A stretch of 64,000 bases of DNA from Betaproteobacteria bacterium (GTDB taxonomy: Bacteria; Pseudomonadota; Gammaproteobacteria; Burkholderiales; Burkholderiaceae_D), in assembly GCA_013287275.1 (NCBI GenBank), contig JABDED010000001.1, positions 186,001 to 250,000 of the forward strand, given 5' to 3'. Shown one piece after another: positions 22,079-30,940 of the stretch (positions are counted from its first letter, which is position 1; each line of letters begins with the position of its first letter). The notes below the pieces were generated by a model. It did no database searches, had not been told where the DNA came from, and saw only the letters and a list, made by a program, of their open reading frames with translations. The position numbers and the translations under genes were made by a program.

Positions 22079-24034
22079 ATGCGCCAAGCAACAGAGCCAG
22101 GCAACAGCGGCGTGCAGGCCACGCCGCAATCCCCCAGCAAATCGGCAAACATCATTTCTGCCGGCACCCATCCCGACCTGTTGCAGGAATCGCATCAACG
22201 CTCCGCGGCTTTCGGTCTGGACGCGCATGCCGCGCCGGATTTTACCGCCCTCAGCCACAAGGAACTGAGCATGGCGATAGAGCAGAACCGCTCGCTGCAT
22301 GCGTATGCACTGCCGGTGATGGAAACCTTATATGAGCAAATCTGCGATACGCATAGCATGGTGGTCCTCACCGATGCCAAGGGACATATCCTGCATGCTT
22401 TCGGCGACAATGATTTTCTGCAAAAAGCCGAAAAGGTGGCGATACAGCCCGGCGTCAGCTGGGCCGAAAGCAGCAAGGGGACGAATGCGATAGGCACCGC
22501 GCTGGCAGAGCAGGCTCCCACGCTGATCCACGCGGGCGACCACTATATGACGGCGAATCATTTCCTGACCTGTTCCGCAGCGCCGATTTTTGATCATCAT
22601 GGCAATGTAGTCGGCGTGCTGGATGTGACCGGCGACTACCGCAGCTACCACAAGCATACGATGGCGCTGGTGCGCATGTCCGCGCAAATGATAGAGAACC
22701 AGTTATTTTCAGCCGCCTTTGAAGATGCGATCACGCTGCATTTTCACAGCCGGCCGGAATTCATAGGCACACTGATGGAAGGGATCGCGTCGTTTACGCC
22801 GGGCGGGCGCTTCCTGTCGGCCAACCGCAGCGCCTTGTTCCAATTGGGATTGCCGCTGGCAGCCTTGCACCCGCATACTTTCAGTTCGCTGTTCGGCTTG
22901 CCGGTGTCTGCGCTGTTCGACCATTACCGGGCGGCTGTGCCGCAGTTCCTGAGCCTTACGGTTCCTGGAGGGGTAAGGGTTTCTGCACGCGCAGAATTGA
23001 AACTGAGCCAAAGTTTTTCCTCGTATGTCCCGTCGGATCAACTGCAAGCGACATCCAGTCCGCCCGTCTCGCCATTAAAGGCTCGCGCGGCATCCAGGCT
23101 GGCGGCGCTAAAAACCGGCGACCCCTGCCTGGCGGCGCTGATAGAAAAAGTCAGCAAGGTACTGGGCCGCGATATTCCTATCCTGGTTACCGGCGAGACC
23201 GGATCCGGCAAAGAGCTGTTGGCGCAGGCCATCCACCAGGACTCGCCCCGCGCGCAAGCGCCCTTCGTTGCCGTCAATTGCGCGTCAATACCTGAAACCC
23301 TGATCGAATCCGAATTATTCGGCTATGAGGATGGCGCTTTCACCGGCGCCAGGAAAAAGGGCAATGTCGGCAAGATACAGCAAGCACAGGGCGGTACGCT
23401 GTTCCTGGATGAGATCGGCGACATGCCGCTGCATATGCAGGCGCGCTTGCTGAGGGTGTTACAGGAAAGGATGGTCACACCGCTCGGCAGCAATAAATCC
23501 ACCGCGGTGGACATCGCCATCATTTGCGCCACCAACCGCAACCTGCGCGAATTGATTGTCAGGGGCGCCTTCCGCGACGACTTGTATTACCGGCTGAATG
23601 GCCTGGTATTGAAGCTGCCGGCGCTGCGGGAGCGCACCGACATCAGCGCCGTCATCCAGAAAATGCTGGGAGAGTTGTCTGCCGCAAGCTATACGATAGC
23701 GCCGGACGTGATGCAGCTGTTCCGGCAGCACTCGTGGCCCGGCAATTTGCGGCAACTGAATAACCTGCTGCGTACCGCTGTCATCATGAGCGACGATACT
23801 CACGAGATCCGGCGCGAGCACTTGCCCGAAGATTTTCTGGAAGAAACCGGCGCAGCGCCCGATACCCTGGCTAGCGGCGGCGCCAACCCGTCAATGTCGC
23901 CTATGGGCAAGTTGCAGGAGTTGGAGATGAGTGCGATCCAGAGGGCCTTGCAGGAGCACGGGGGCAATGTGTCGGCCGCGGCCCGCGCGCTCGGCGTGTC
24001 GCGCAATACCATTTACCGCAAGGCGCACCATTAG
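22079..24034 (+). CDS. Sigma-54-dependent AcoR-like transcriptional activator, 651 aa
   Basis: Enhancer-binding protein for RNA polymerase-sigma54. Residues about 60-225 are a GAF-type sensor (MVVLTDAKGHILHAFGD, GVSWAESSKGTNAIGTAL, NHFLTCSAAPIFDHHGN), the arrangement seen in AcoR. The AAA+ domain (about 350-570) has Walker A GETGSGKE, GAFTGA (the sigma-54 contact loop, intact) and Walker B GGTLFLDEIGD. The C-terminus is a Fis-type helix-turn-helix (HGGNVSAAARALGVSRNTIYRK). Divergent from iorAB-xdhC, which carries a -24/-12 promoter, so it most likely activates that operon in response to the enzyme's substrate. Inducer unknown. Confidence 0.93.
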   Translation: MRQATEPGNSGVQATPQSPSKSANIISAGTHPDLLQESHQRSAAFGLDAHAAPDFTALSHKELSMAIEQNRSLHAYALPVMETLYEQICDTHSMVVLTDAKGHILHAFGDNDFLQKAEKVAIQPGVSWAESSKGTNAIGTALAEQAPTLIHAGDHYMTANHFLTCSAAPIFDHHGNVVGVLDVTGDYRSYHKHTMALVRMSAQMIENQLFSAAFEDAITLHFHSRPEFIGTLMEGIASFTPGGRFLSANRSALFQLGLPLAALHPHTFSSLFGLPVSALFDHYRAAVPQFLSLTVPGGVRVSARAELKLSQSFSSYVPSDQLQATSSPPVSPLKARAASRLAALKTGDPCLAALIEKVSKVLGRDIPILVTGETGSGKELLAQAIHQDSPRAQAPFVAVNCASIPETLIESELFGYEDGAFTGARKKGNVGKIQQAQGGTLFLDEIGDMPLHMQARLLRVLQERMVTPLGSNKSTAVDIAIICATNRNLRELIVRGAFRDDLYYRLNGLVLKLPALRERTDISAVIQKMLGELSAASYTIAPDVMQLFRQHSWPGNLRQLNNLLRTAVIMSDDTHEIRREHLPEDFLEETGAAPDTLASGGANPSMSPMGKLQELEMSAIQRALQEHGGNVSAAARALGVSRNTIYRKAHH

Positions 24035-24066
24035 GGTTTACGGGTGCTACCGGGACATTGCAACGC

Positions 24067-24936
24067 TCAATCGGCGACAGGTGCAAAACGCTGCACCATC
24101 TGCCCGTCCACTTCCAGCATTTCAAAAAATACGATTTTCGGCCGCGTCCAATAAGTGCCGTTGTGCGCTTTGTATACGATGACGGGGCTCAGATCTGATT
24201 CTTGCGTCGCTTCGCACACCAGTTCATAGATGCCGCCTTTATAGTGGCGATAGCGCTGCACGGCTTTTGTAGATGGAATGACGGGCAGTGCTGCCTGCGC
24301 AGGATTTGCGGCGGCTTTCAGCAAAGGCTGTTTTTGCAAGAAGGAAGCCACTTTGGCAGCGCTGAGCTTGTTCACCTCCTGCAGCAGGCGCGGATCGACC
24401 GGCGTGATGCCGTAGCGCTCACCCAGATGCTCGCCTATCCGCAATAGCAAGGCAGAGGCGACCTCAGCATCTGCCTCGGCCCTGTGCGCCTGTCCCTTGA
24501 AGCGTATGCCCAACGACGACGCCAGCGGCCCAAGAGAATAGCTGTCCAGGCCCGGGAACACGCGGCGCGACAATTTGACCGAACACACTACGCCGTCGTG
24601 CCGCGGCGCCAGGCATAGCCGGCCGCTCTCGGCCAGCAGGAATTTTTCATCGAAGCTGGCATTGTGCGCGGCCAGCGTCGCATCGCCGATAAACTCCACC
24701 AGCGCCGGCATCACTTCGGATACCGGCGGCGCCTTATTTACCATAGACTGCGTGATGCCGGTCAATTGTGTAATGAAAGACGGAATCCGCACATTGCAAT
24801 TGATCAGCGATACATACCTGTCCACTACCTCGCCGCCGACGATGCGCAAAGCCGCAACCTCGGTGACGCGGCCGCCCTGGTCCGGGCTCATGCCTGAGGT
24901 TTCAAAGTCGATCATTACTATGGGCTTGTCAAACAT
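24067..24936 (-). CDS. DEDDh 3'-5' exonuclease fused to a DUF1653 domain, 289 aa
   Basis: Residues 1 to about 175 are a DnaQ-like exonuclease: IVMIDFETSG gives the first Asp and Glu, HNASFDEKFL the second Asp, and HRAEADAEVA the His and final Asp. The middle (residues about 176-215) is a linker with KLSAAKVASFLQKQP. The C-terminal about 60 residues (RHYKGGIYELVCEATQES, then TWTRPK-like TYWTRPKIVFFEMLEVDG) match DUF1653, normally a separate small protein. A repair or RNA/DNA trimming role is likely; the meaning of the fusion is unknown. Confidence 0.85.
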   Translation of the reverse strand: MFDKPIVMIDFETSGMSPDQGGRVTEVAALRIVGGEVVDRYVSLINCNVRIPSFITQLTGITQSMVNKAPPVSEVMPALVEFIGDATLAAHNASFDEKFLLAESGRLCLAPRHDGVVCSVKLSRRVFPGLDSYSLGPLASSLGIRFKGQAHRAEADAEVASALLLRIGEHLGERYGITPVDPRLLQEVNKLSAAKVASFLQKQPLLKAAANPAQAALPVIPSTKAVQRYRHYKGGIYELVCEATQESDLSPVIVYKAHNGTYWTRPKIVFFEMLEVDGQMVQRFAPVAD

Positions 24937-25323
24937 GCGGGATTTCCAATGGCAAAGGCGTGCAGAAGGCGTGCATTATGCAGGCAATATCGAACCTAAA
25001 TCAAATTCGGCTGTCAGAAAGATATCAGGACGTGAGGCGCGCTTAAATCCTTGGGTCGTGCCATTGTGATAAGCCGGGTGTTTAGGTAATATATTAAGAC
25101 CGCCGAGCATGGCTGTCCTTGTCTCCATCTTAGGGCATTCACATTAGGGGGCACCCCAGGTATGCGTCATCCTGGCCCTGGCCGGTTTAAAGGGAAGCTA
25201 CCGGCCGCACTAGCTACACACTGTTTGGCGAAATCCGGTTCTCTGTTGTTATTAGGGGCTCCAAAAGAGCCCATCATTGCCTGCTTTTACCTAAAGCGTG
25301 GCTGAATTACTGCTGCTGCAAAA
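24937..25323. other. Intergenic region, 387 bp
   Basis: Divergent spacer between the exonuclease and the MFS gene. No ORF with support. It contains a small hairpin GGGCTC-CAAAA-GAGCCC (25256-25272) in the MFS leader, without a T run. Presumably holds both promoters, but no convincing -35/-10 pair was identified. Confidence 0.5.
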
Positions 25324-26613
25324 ATGAAAACAATATTTCGAGACAAATTCAGGCTTCCTTCCCATGATTTACTGCGCGATCTGGTGTATCGCCGCCTCTG
25401 GACCTCCATACTGATCAGCTCCTTCGGCGCGCAAGTGACGATGCTGGCCCTGCCCCTGACCGCCGCCGTATTGCTGCACGCCAGCCCGACCCAGATGGGC
25501 TGGCTGGTGTTCATGGAAACCCTGCCCTTTGTGCTGCTGTCGCTGCCATCCGGCGTCTTGCTGGACCGGATCCGCAAATTGCCGGTCTATATAATAGGAG
25601 AGAGCACGATTTCTGTCGCCGTCGCCAGCGTGCCGCTCGCCGCATGGCTGGGCTGGCTCAGCATGGACTGGCTGTATGTGGTCGGCTTTGTGATTGGCGC
25701 CGTCAATACGACCGCCGGCAGCGCCGCGCAAATCGTGCTGACACAAATTGTTCCGCGCGACAGGCTGGTCGAGGCGCATGCCAAAAATGCACTGGCGACC
25801 TCAGGGTCGGAAATCGCCGGCCCGGCTGCGGCCGGCGCCCTGATCAAATTGCTGGGCGCACCGCTGGCCTTGCTGGCAGACGCGATATTGCTGCTGACTT
25901 CCGCCACCATCTTGCGCGGGATCGACGTCAGGGAAGTACGTCCGGTGCGCGCGGACGCGCATTTCTGGCGGGATTTGAAGGCGGGCGTCCATTTTGTCCG
26001 CAACAAGCCCCTGCTGCTCACTTTAGCCGCCACTGTCGGCGGCTGGCAGCTCTGCTATAACGCCGCGCTGGTGGTGCAGATCCTGTTTGCCACCCGCGTC
26101 CTGGGCCTCAGCGAGCAGGCGGTAGGCTTCTGTTATATGGGCATGGGGCTGGGCAGCATAGTCGCCAGCGTGTTTGGCAACCGCATCAGCCGCCATCTTG
26201 GCCCCGGGCCTTGCCTGGTCGCCGGCGTGGCGGTGTGCGGCACCGGCTGGTTCTCGCTGGCGATTGCGCCGGCCAGCGCCTTTGGAGTATTCGTGTTTGC
26301 CTTTATGCTGGTTTGCTTCAGCATAGGCGGGGTGCTGATCTTCATCAATTTCCTGGCCTTGCGCCAGGCCGTCACGCCTGAGCCCCTGCTGGGGCGCATG
26401 ACCAGCACGATGCGCTGGCTGATCCTGATACCCGCCGGTCCGGGGGCCCTGATAGGCGGCTGGATGGGCGAACATATCGGGCTGCGCTATTCGCTCGGAT
26501 TCGCCGGTGTATCGGCGCTGCTGCTGGCCGGTGTCGCCTGGCGCAACCCTGTGATAAGGGCGATCACTGTCTTGCCACAGATAGAGAAGCATGAAGAGCT
26601 GCTGGGCGCTTGA
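25324..26613 (+). CDS. MFS transporter (DHA3/EntS-like), 429 aa
   Basis: Twelve-helix exporter of the enterobactin-exporter/macrolide-efflux-like subfamily. YRRLWTSILISSFGAQVTMLALPLTAAVLL is the typical first helix region. The signature loop between helices 2 and 3 reads LPSGVLLDRIRKLPVYI (G-x-x-x-D-R). NTTAGSAAQIVLTQIVPRDRL and NALATSGSEIAGPAAAGALI are also characteristic. The C-terminal half repeats the pattern (NRISRHLGPGPCLVAG). No regulator or biosynthesis gene adjoins it, so the substrate is unknown. Confidence 0.85.
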   Translation: MKTIFRDKFRLPSHDLLRDLVYRRLWTSILISSFGAQVTMLALPLTAAVLLHASPTQMGWLVFMETLPFVLLSLPSGVLLDRIRKLPVYIIGESTISVAVASVPLAAWLGWLSMDWLYVVGFVIGAVNTTAGSAAQIVLTQIVPRDRLVEAHAKNALATSGSEIAGPAAAGALIKLLGAPLALLADAILLLTSATILRGIDVREVRPVRADAHFWRDLKAGVHFVRNKPLLLTLAATVGGWQLCYNAALVVQILFATRVLGLSEQAVGFCYMGMGLGSIVASVFGNRISRHLGPGPCLVAGVAVCGTGWFSLAIAPASAFGVFVFAFMLVCFSIGGVLIFINFLALRQAVTPEPLLGRMTSTMRWLILIPAGPGALIGGWMGEHIGLRYSLGFAGVSALLLAGVAWRNPVIRAITVLPQIEKHEELLGA

Positions 26614-26870
26614 GCGCCGGCAGCCGGAAATCCGCGCATCTTCCAAATTGATACAAAATCAGGCGATTTCCTCCTTATTGCGCGTTGCAACATGATCAAC
26701 GGCCTTGTACCATTGCGCAGCGCAAGCAAAAAGCAGCATAATGCACGACTAAAATTGTGCTGGGGCATTTGAGAGAGGCTCCAGTGCAGTTTTGCAGCAG
26801 TCCATAGTCAGGGCCAGACGGGCACACAATGCCCGGCAGCCTACTTTTGCCTACACAATAAGGTTTATAA

Positions 26871-29141
26871 ATGTCAAAAGAACCGTCTTCCATCATCCCC
26901 CCAATAGTGCGACCGTATATTCCGGCCTCGGCGCAAATCCCTGAACTCAGCATCCGGGCGCTCCTGATGGGCGTGATACTGGGCATGGTATTTGGTGCGT
27001 CTTCCCTGTACTTGGTGCTGAAGGTCGGCCTGACCGTCAGCGCATCGATCCCGGTGGCGGTGATTGCGATCACGCTGTTCCGCATGTTCAACAAGATGGG
27101 CGGCAAGGATTCCACCATCCTGGAAAACAGTATTACCCAGACTGCAGGCTCTGCCGGCGAATCGCTGGCTTTTGGCCTGGGCGTCACGATGCCGGCCATC
27201 CTGATCCTGGGCTTTGATCTGGAAATCTCGCGCGTGATGCTGGTTGGAATGCTGGGCGGCTTGCTGGGCATCCTGATGATGATCCCTATGCGCCGCACGA
27301 TGATCGTCGAACAGCACAATGAATTGAAATACCCGGAAGGCACGGCTTGCGCGGCGGTCCTGATGGCTGCGGCAACACCGGCCTCGCGCGAAGCCGCCGG
27401 CGAAACCGCCCAGCCCGGCGCGCAGGATGATGCAGGCAAGCGCGCCGCGATCATCTTCGGCGGCTTCGGTATCGGCTTGCTGTACAAGATAGCCAACGTG
27501 GCCCTCAAGGGCTGGAAAGATACGCCGGAAGTGGCATTTGGCGCACCGCTCAAGGGCGGTTCCATCGGCGCAGAGGTATCGCCGGAATTGCTGGGCGTAG
27601 GCTATATCATCGGCCCGCGCATCGCTTCCGTGATGGCGGCCGGCGGCGTCATGTCTTACTTGCTGCTGATCCCGATGATCAAATTTTTCGGCGATGCGCT
27701 GAGCGTGCCGGTCAGCCCGGGCACCAAACTGATCAGCGAAATGGCGCCGCATGACATCCGCAGCGCCTATATTTTGTACATAGGCGCGGGTGCAGTTGCC
27801 GCCGGCGGCCTGGTCAGCCTGATACGCGCGATGCCTACGATCTGGCGCAGCCTGTCTGCCGGCCTGGCAGGCATGGGTAAAGGCGCTGCCGCAACGATCA
27901 GCGCTCCCTTGCGCACCGACCAGGACATCCCCATGAAATGGGTGATCATCGGCTGTCTGGCAATCATTGCGATCATTACCGTGGCGACGCCTTTGCATAT
28001 GAACCTGCTGGGCGCCCTGCTGATCCTGGTGTTCGGCTTCCTGTTTGCTACCGTGTCTTCGCGCCTGACCGGTGAAATCGGTTCCTCGTCCAATCCTATC
28101 TCCGGCATGACCGTGGCAACCCTGCTGTTTACCTGCCTGATCTTCCTGATCATGGGCTGGACCGGCGGCCAATACTATGTGACTGCGTTGTCGGTGGGTG
28201 CGATTGTCTGTATCGCTTCCAGCAATGCCGGCACCACGTCGCAAGACTTGAAAACCGGCTTCCTGGTCGGCTCCACGCCTAAGTTCCAGCAATATGCGAT
28301 CCTGGCCGGCGCCTTTTCCTCCGCACTGATCCTGGGCCCTATCTTGCTGAAACTGAATGACGCCGGCACCGTGTATGTGCCGGCAGCCCAAGTTGCTCCC
28401 AACCTGAGCACCGATGTGTCCAAACTGACCGATACCGACCAGTTGCAAGGTCCGCAAGCCGAGCAGGACAAGGCGAGCTATAAAGTCTGGCACAAGCTCG
28501 ACACCGTGGGCGGCCCCGCCGGCAAATACCTGGTGGACAATGCCGGCAAGGTAGTCTACCTGGTGGATCCGGGCATCAACGGCGCCTACAACAAGCGCCC
28601 TGACGGCAGCGAAGTGAAAAAATACGATGCGCCTAAAGCCGTATTGATGTCCTATATCATCAAGGGCATCCTGGATCGCCAGTTGCCTTGGTCGCTGGTC
28701 TTGTTCGGCGTGATGATCGCACTGGTGCTGGAAATGGCCGGCATCCCCTCGCTGGCGTTTGCAGTCGGCGTGTACCTGCCCCTGTCTTCTTCCGCGCCCT
28801 TGTTCGTCGGCGGCATGATACGTTGGCTGGTAGACCGCCGCAACAATAAGCTGGAACACAACAAGCATATGTCGGAAGATGAGAAACAGGCGGCGGGCGA
28901 CCGCAGCTCCGGCGTGTTGCTGGCTTCCGGCTATATCGCCGGCGGCGCGCTGGCGGGTATCGTCATCGCATTTACAGCCGGTATCCTGACCAATTTCGAC
29001 AAGGTGGTCGGCGAATGGTCGACCAGGAACAATCCTTTCTTTGAAGGCGGCAATGCCGATGCACTGTCCCTGATTCCTTATGCGCTGATCATCCTGGCCC
29101 TGTACTGGGTGGCCCGCGAAAAGAAGACGAACAAGGTCTGA
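26871..29141 (+). CDS. OPT-family oligopeptide/metal transporter, 756 aa
   Basis: Inner-membrane proton-coupled transporter with about 14-16 helices. N-terminal IPELSIRALLMGVILGMVFGASSLYLVLKVGLTVSASIPVAVI is typical of bacterial OPT proteins. Later segments include ILENSITQTAGSAGESLAFG, LKYPEGTACAAVL and SSNAGTTSQDLKTGFLVGSTP. A periplasmic-looking insertion of about 100 residues (around 495-600: DVSKLTDTDQLQGPQAEQD ... YNKRPDGSEVKKYDAPKAV) interrupts the later helices. Monocistronic, with its own terminator. Substrate (peptides or metal chelates) not deducible. Confidence 0.92.
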   Translation: MSKEPSSIIPPIVRPYIPASAQIPELSIRALLMGVILGMVFGASSLYLVLKVGLTVSASIPVAVIAITLFRMFNKMGGKDSTILENSITQTAGSAGESLAFGLGVTMPAILILGFDLEISRVMLVGMLGGLLGILMMIPMRRTMIVEQHNELKYPEGTACAAVLMAAATPASREAAGETAQPGAQDDAGKRAAIIFGGFGIGLLYKIANVALKGWKDTPEVAFGAPLKGGSIGAEVSPELLGVGYIIGPRIASVMAAGGVMSYLLLIPMIKFFGDALSVPVSPGTKLISEMAPHDIRSAYILYIGAGAVAAGGLVSLIRAMPTIWRSLSAGLAGMGKGAAATISAPLRTDQDIPMKWVIIGCLAIIAIITVATPLHMNLLGALLILVFGFLFATVSSRLTGEIGSSSNPISGMTVATLLFTCLIFLIMGWTGGQYYVTALSVGAIVCIASSNAGTTSQDLKTGFLVGSTPKFQQYAILAGAFSSALILGPILLKLNDAGTVYVPAAQVAPNLSTDVSKLTDTDQLQGPQAEQDKASYKVWHKLDTVGGPAGKYLVDNAGKVVYLVDPGINGAYNKRPDGSEVKKYDAPKAVLMSYIIKGILDRQLPWSLVLFGVMIALVLEMAGIPSLAFAVGVYLPLSSSAPLFVGGMIRWLVDRRNNKLEHNKHMSEDEKQAAGDRSSGVLLASGYIAGGALAGIVIAFTAGILTNFDKVVGEWSTRNNPFFEGGNADALSLIPYALIILALYWVAREKKTNKV

Positions 29142-29193
29142 CCTTCAGGCAACGCATTGTGTGACTGCAGGCTGAAGAGCCGGTAGGCAAGCA

Positions 29194-29228
29194 AAAAAGG
29201 CTTAAACGCAAAACGTTTAAGCCTTTTT
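29194..29228. terminator. Bidirectional rho-independent terminator
   Basis: A perfect 15-bp stem (AAAAAGGCTTAAACG / CGTTTAAGCCTTTTT) with loop CAAAA between the convergent OPT transporter and hydrolase genes; a T run on each strand. Confidence 0.95.
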
Positions 29229-29250
29229 CTTTTCCGGTGCCTGAATTGGT

Positions 29251-29838
29251 TTAGGCTAGCTCGGCGCTGTGCTCCACTTCCGCATCTTGCAACATCTCCG
29301 CCAGTTCGGCAGTGTAGCGGGCTTGCGACTTGACGCAAAATCCGCCCGAATAGGGATTCATGAATCCGTGCGAGGTATTCTTTGCCAGTTCTACGCTACG
29401 CCCTTTTGCTGCCAGTTCGGCCGCCAGTGCAGCGGGCTCGAATGCCGGCTCCCGTTCGGCAAAGACCAGGCGCGCCGGACACAGCGGCATCAGGTTTGCG
29501 TAGTCGCGTATGCGCGAGCCATAAAACAGCGTCAGCATGTGAAGGCGGCTAAAGCCGGGCGTTGTACTGGCCAGCCAGAGTGCAGAGGCGCCTGCGCTAA
29601 AACCAATTGCAAATCTTATGTCGGCCGCGCCTTTGGCCATGACGGACTGTATCCTGGCCGCATAGCGGGCGACGCCGCCGCCGGCGAGAAATGCCTGATA
29701 GGCTAATTGCTCGGATTGGTAGCGGCTATTGGCGTCGTCGAAAGGTGAAACCAGCACGCAATTGCGGCCAAGGCTCCTCACCAGGCTGTGTACTGCAGGG
29801 GTAATGCCAAATACGTCGGTGGCGATAAGAACGGTCAT
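29251..29838 (-). CDS. Dienelactone-hydrolase-like alpha/beta hydrolase, 195 aa
   Basis: Start at MTVLIATDVFGITPAVHSL, the usual beginning of dienelactone hydrolase-like proteins (TDVFG). The longer ORF to 29934 adds an unrelated stretch. The nucleophile elbow reads IGFSAGASALWL, giving Gly-Phe-Ser-Ala-Gly rather than the Cys of true dienelactone hydrolases. Late HGFMNPYSGGF supplies the His of the triad. Short for the family (about 230 aa). Probably a cytoplasmic esterase of unknown substrate. Confidence 0.7.
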   Translation of the reverse strand: MTVLIATDVFGITPAVHSLVRSLGRNCVLVSPFDDANSRYQSEQLAYQAFLAGGGVARYAARIQSVMAKGAADIRFAIGFSAGASALWLASTTPGFSRLHMLTLFYGSRIRDYANLMPLCPARLVFAEREPAFEPAALAAELAAKGRSVELAKNTSHGFMNPYSGGFCVKSQARYTAELAEMLQDAEVEHSAELA

Positions 29839-30149
29839 GTCGGAAATCGTGATGAAGCTGTAGCCTGGTTCGAACGCCGAGGGAAAATTCCATCGGCAAA
29901 AATTTGCGGCGAGCGCCGTTGCTATAACGCTCAATATGAAATGGAAGCGCGGAGACTACCGGATATGGCCGCGAATTTCAACACATTCAGCAAATTCTTC
30001 CTTGCCTTAGATGCGGCAAAACCGGCCGCCCGCTGGCGAGCGGTCATGCAACATAGTATAGTGCTTCGCAATTCCCGGTTTCATGCAAGCGCGCCTTTCC
30101 GCTCCCTGCAGGCATCCAATCCGGCGATGCACGCTCTTCAGGAGGATAT
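29839..30149. other. Intergenic region, 311 bp
   Basis: Lies between divergent genes. Several short ORFs on both strands lack coding character. GGAGG at 30141-30145 is the ribosome-binding site of the next gene. Nothing else distinctive is seen. Confidence 0.4.
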
Positions 30150-30818
30150 GTGGGGTCAATGAAAGCAGGGCAATCCCGATTGATGCACTGGTATGCGCTA
30201 GGCGCCTCGCTCCTGGCGTGGGCGGCGCTCGGCATGCAGTTGTACATTGTTCTCGCAATTCGCTACGCCAGCGGTGAAAGCCTGATAGGCGGGCTGTTCA
30301 ATTTTCTGAGCTTCTTTACTGTGCTGGCCAATATCCTGGCCGCACTGGCACTGAGTGCATCTGTCAGGCCTGGAATGGCCGGCAGCAATCCATTTTTCAG
30401 CCGGCCTTCCGTGGTCAGCGCAATAGCTGCCTACATCACGCTGGTTGGACTCGCTTATAGCCTGCTGCTGCGGCATTTATGGCAGCCGCAAGGATGGCAA
30501 CTGGTGGCAGACCGGCTCTTGCATGATGTAATGCCGCTGCTGTTTCTACTCTATTGGTGGCTGTTTGTGCCCAAGGCTTTCCTGCGCTGGCGCGATGTCC
30601 TGGGCTGGGCCTTGTTTCCGGCGCTGTACCTCGTCTATGCGCTGTTGCGCGGGGCCGCATTTGGACTATACCCCTACCACTTTATTGACGCCGGCCAGCT
30701 GGGCTACGCCCAGGTCGCGCTGAATTCGACCGGCATACTGATCGGATTCGTAGCCATCGCCCTGCTTCTTGTCGTGTTGGATCGGCATAAAGGCAAGGAG
30801 CCGCTTCGAGAGTCCTAG
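30150..30818 (+). CDS. Pr6Pr-family integral membrane protein, about 219-222 aa
   Basis: Six predicted transmembrane helices. Segments such as FNFLSFFTVLANILAALAL, RLLHDVMPLLFLLYWWLFVP and YPYHFIDAGQLGYAQVALNS are characteristic of the Pr6Pr family (named for its six helices and prokaryotic distribution). The GTG at 30150 sits 4 nt from GGAGG; an ATG three codons later is the alternative start. Function of the family is unknown. Confidence 0.8.
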   Translation: MGSMKAGQSRLMHWYALGASLLAWAALGMQLYIVLAIRYASGESLIGGLFNFLSFFTVLANILAALALSASVRPGMAGSNPFFSRPSVVSAIAAYITLVGLAYSLLLRHLWQPQGWQLVADRLLHDVMPLLFLLYWWLFVPKAFLRWRDVLGWALFPALYLVYALLRGAAFGLYPYHFIDAGQLGYAQVALNSTGILIGFVAIALLLVVLDRHKGKEPLRES

Positions 30819-30881
30819 AATTACCCATCGTTTGCGCAAAAAATGCGCAGATCAGGACTTTGCAGGTGCGGCCATAAAAAA

Positions 30882-30911
30882 ACAGCCGCTGGCCAAGCGG
30901 CGAGCGGCTGT
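30882..30911 (-). terminator. Rho-independent terminator of the amino-acid dehydrogenase gene
   Basis: On the - strand ACAGCCGCT, 12-nt loop, AGCGGCTGT followed by seven T (AGCGGCTGTTTTTTTATGG); begins 30 nt past the stop codon. Confidence 0.85.
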
Positions 30912-30940
30912 CGTTATTTCCTGCAAAGCAGGAATAATCG

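Noticed and set aside
26874-28868. Very long (664-codon) ORF antisense to the OPT transporter
   Set aside because: High-GC shadow ORF with His/Gln/Arg-rich composition and no domain; the + strand is clearly coding.
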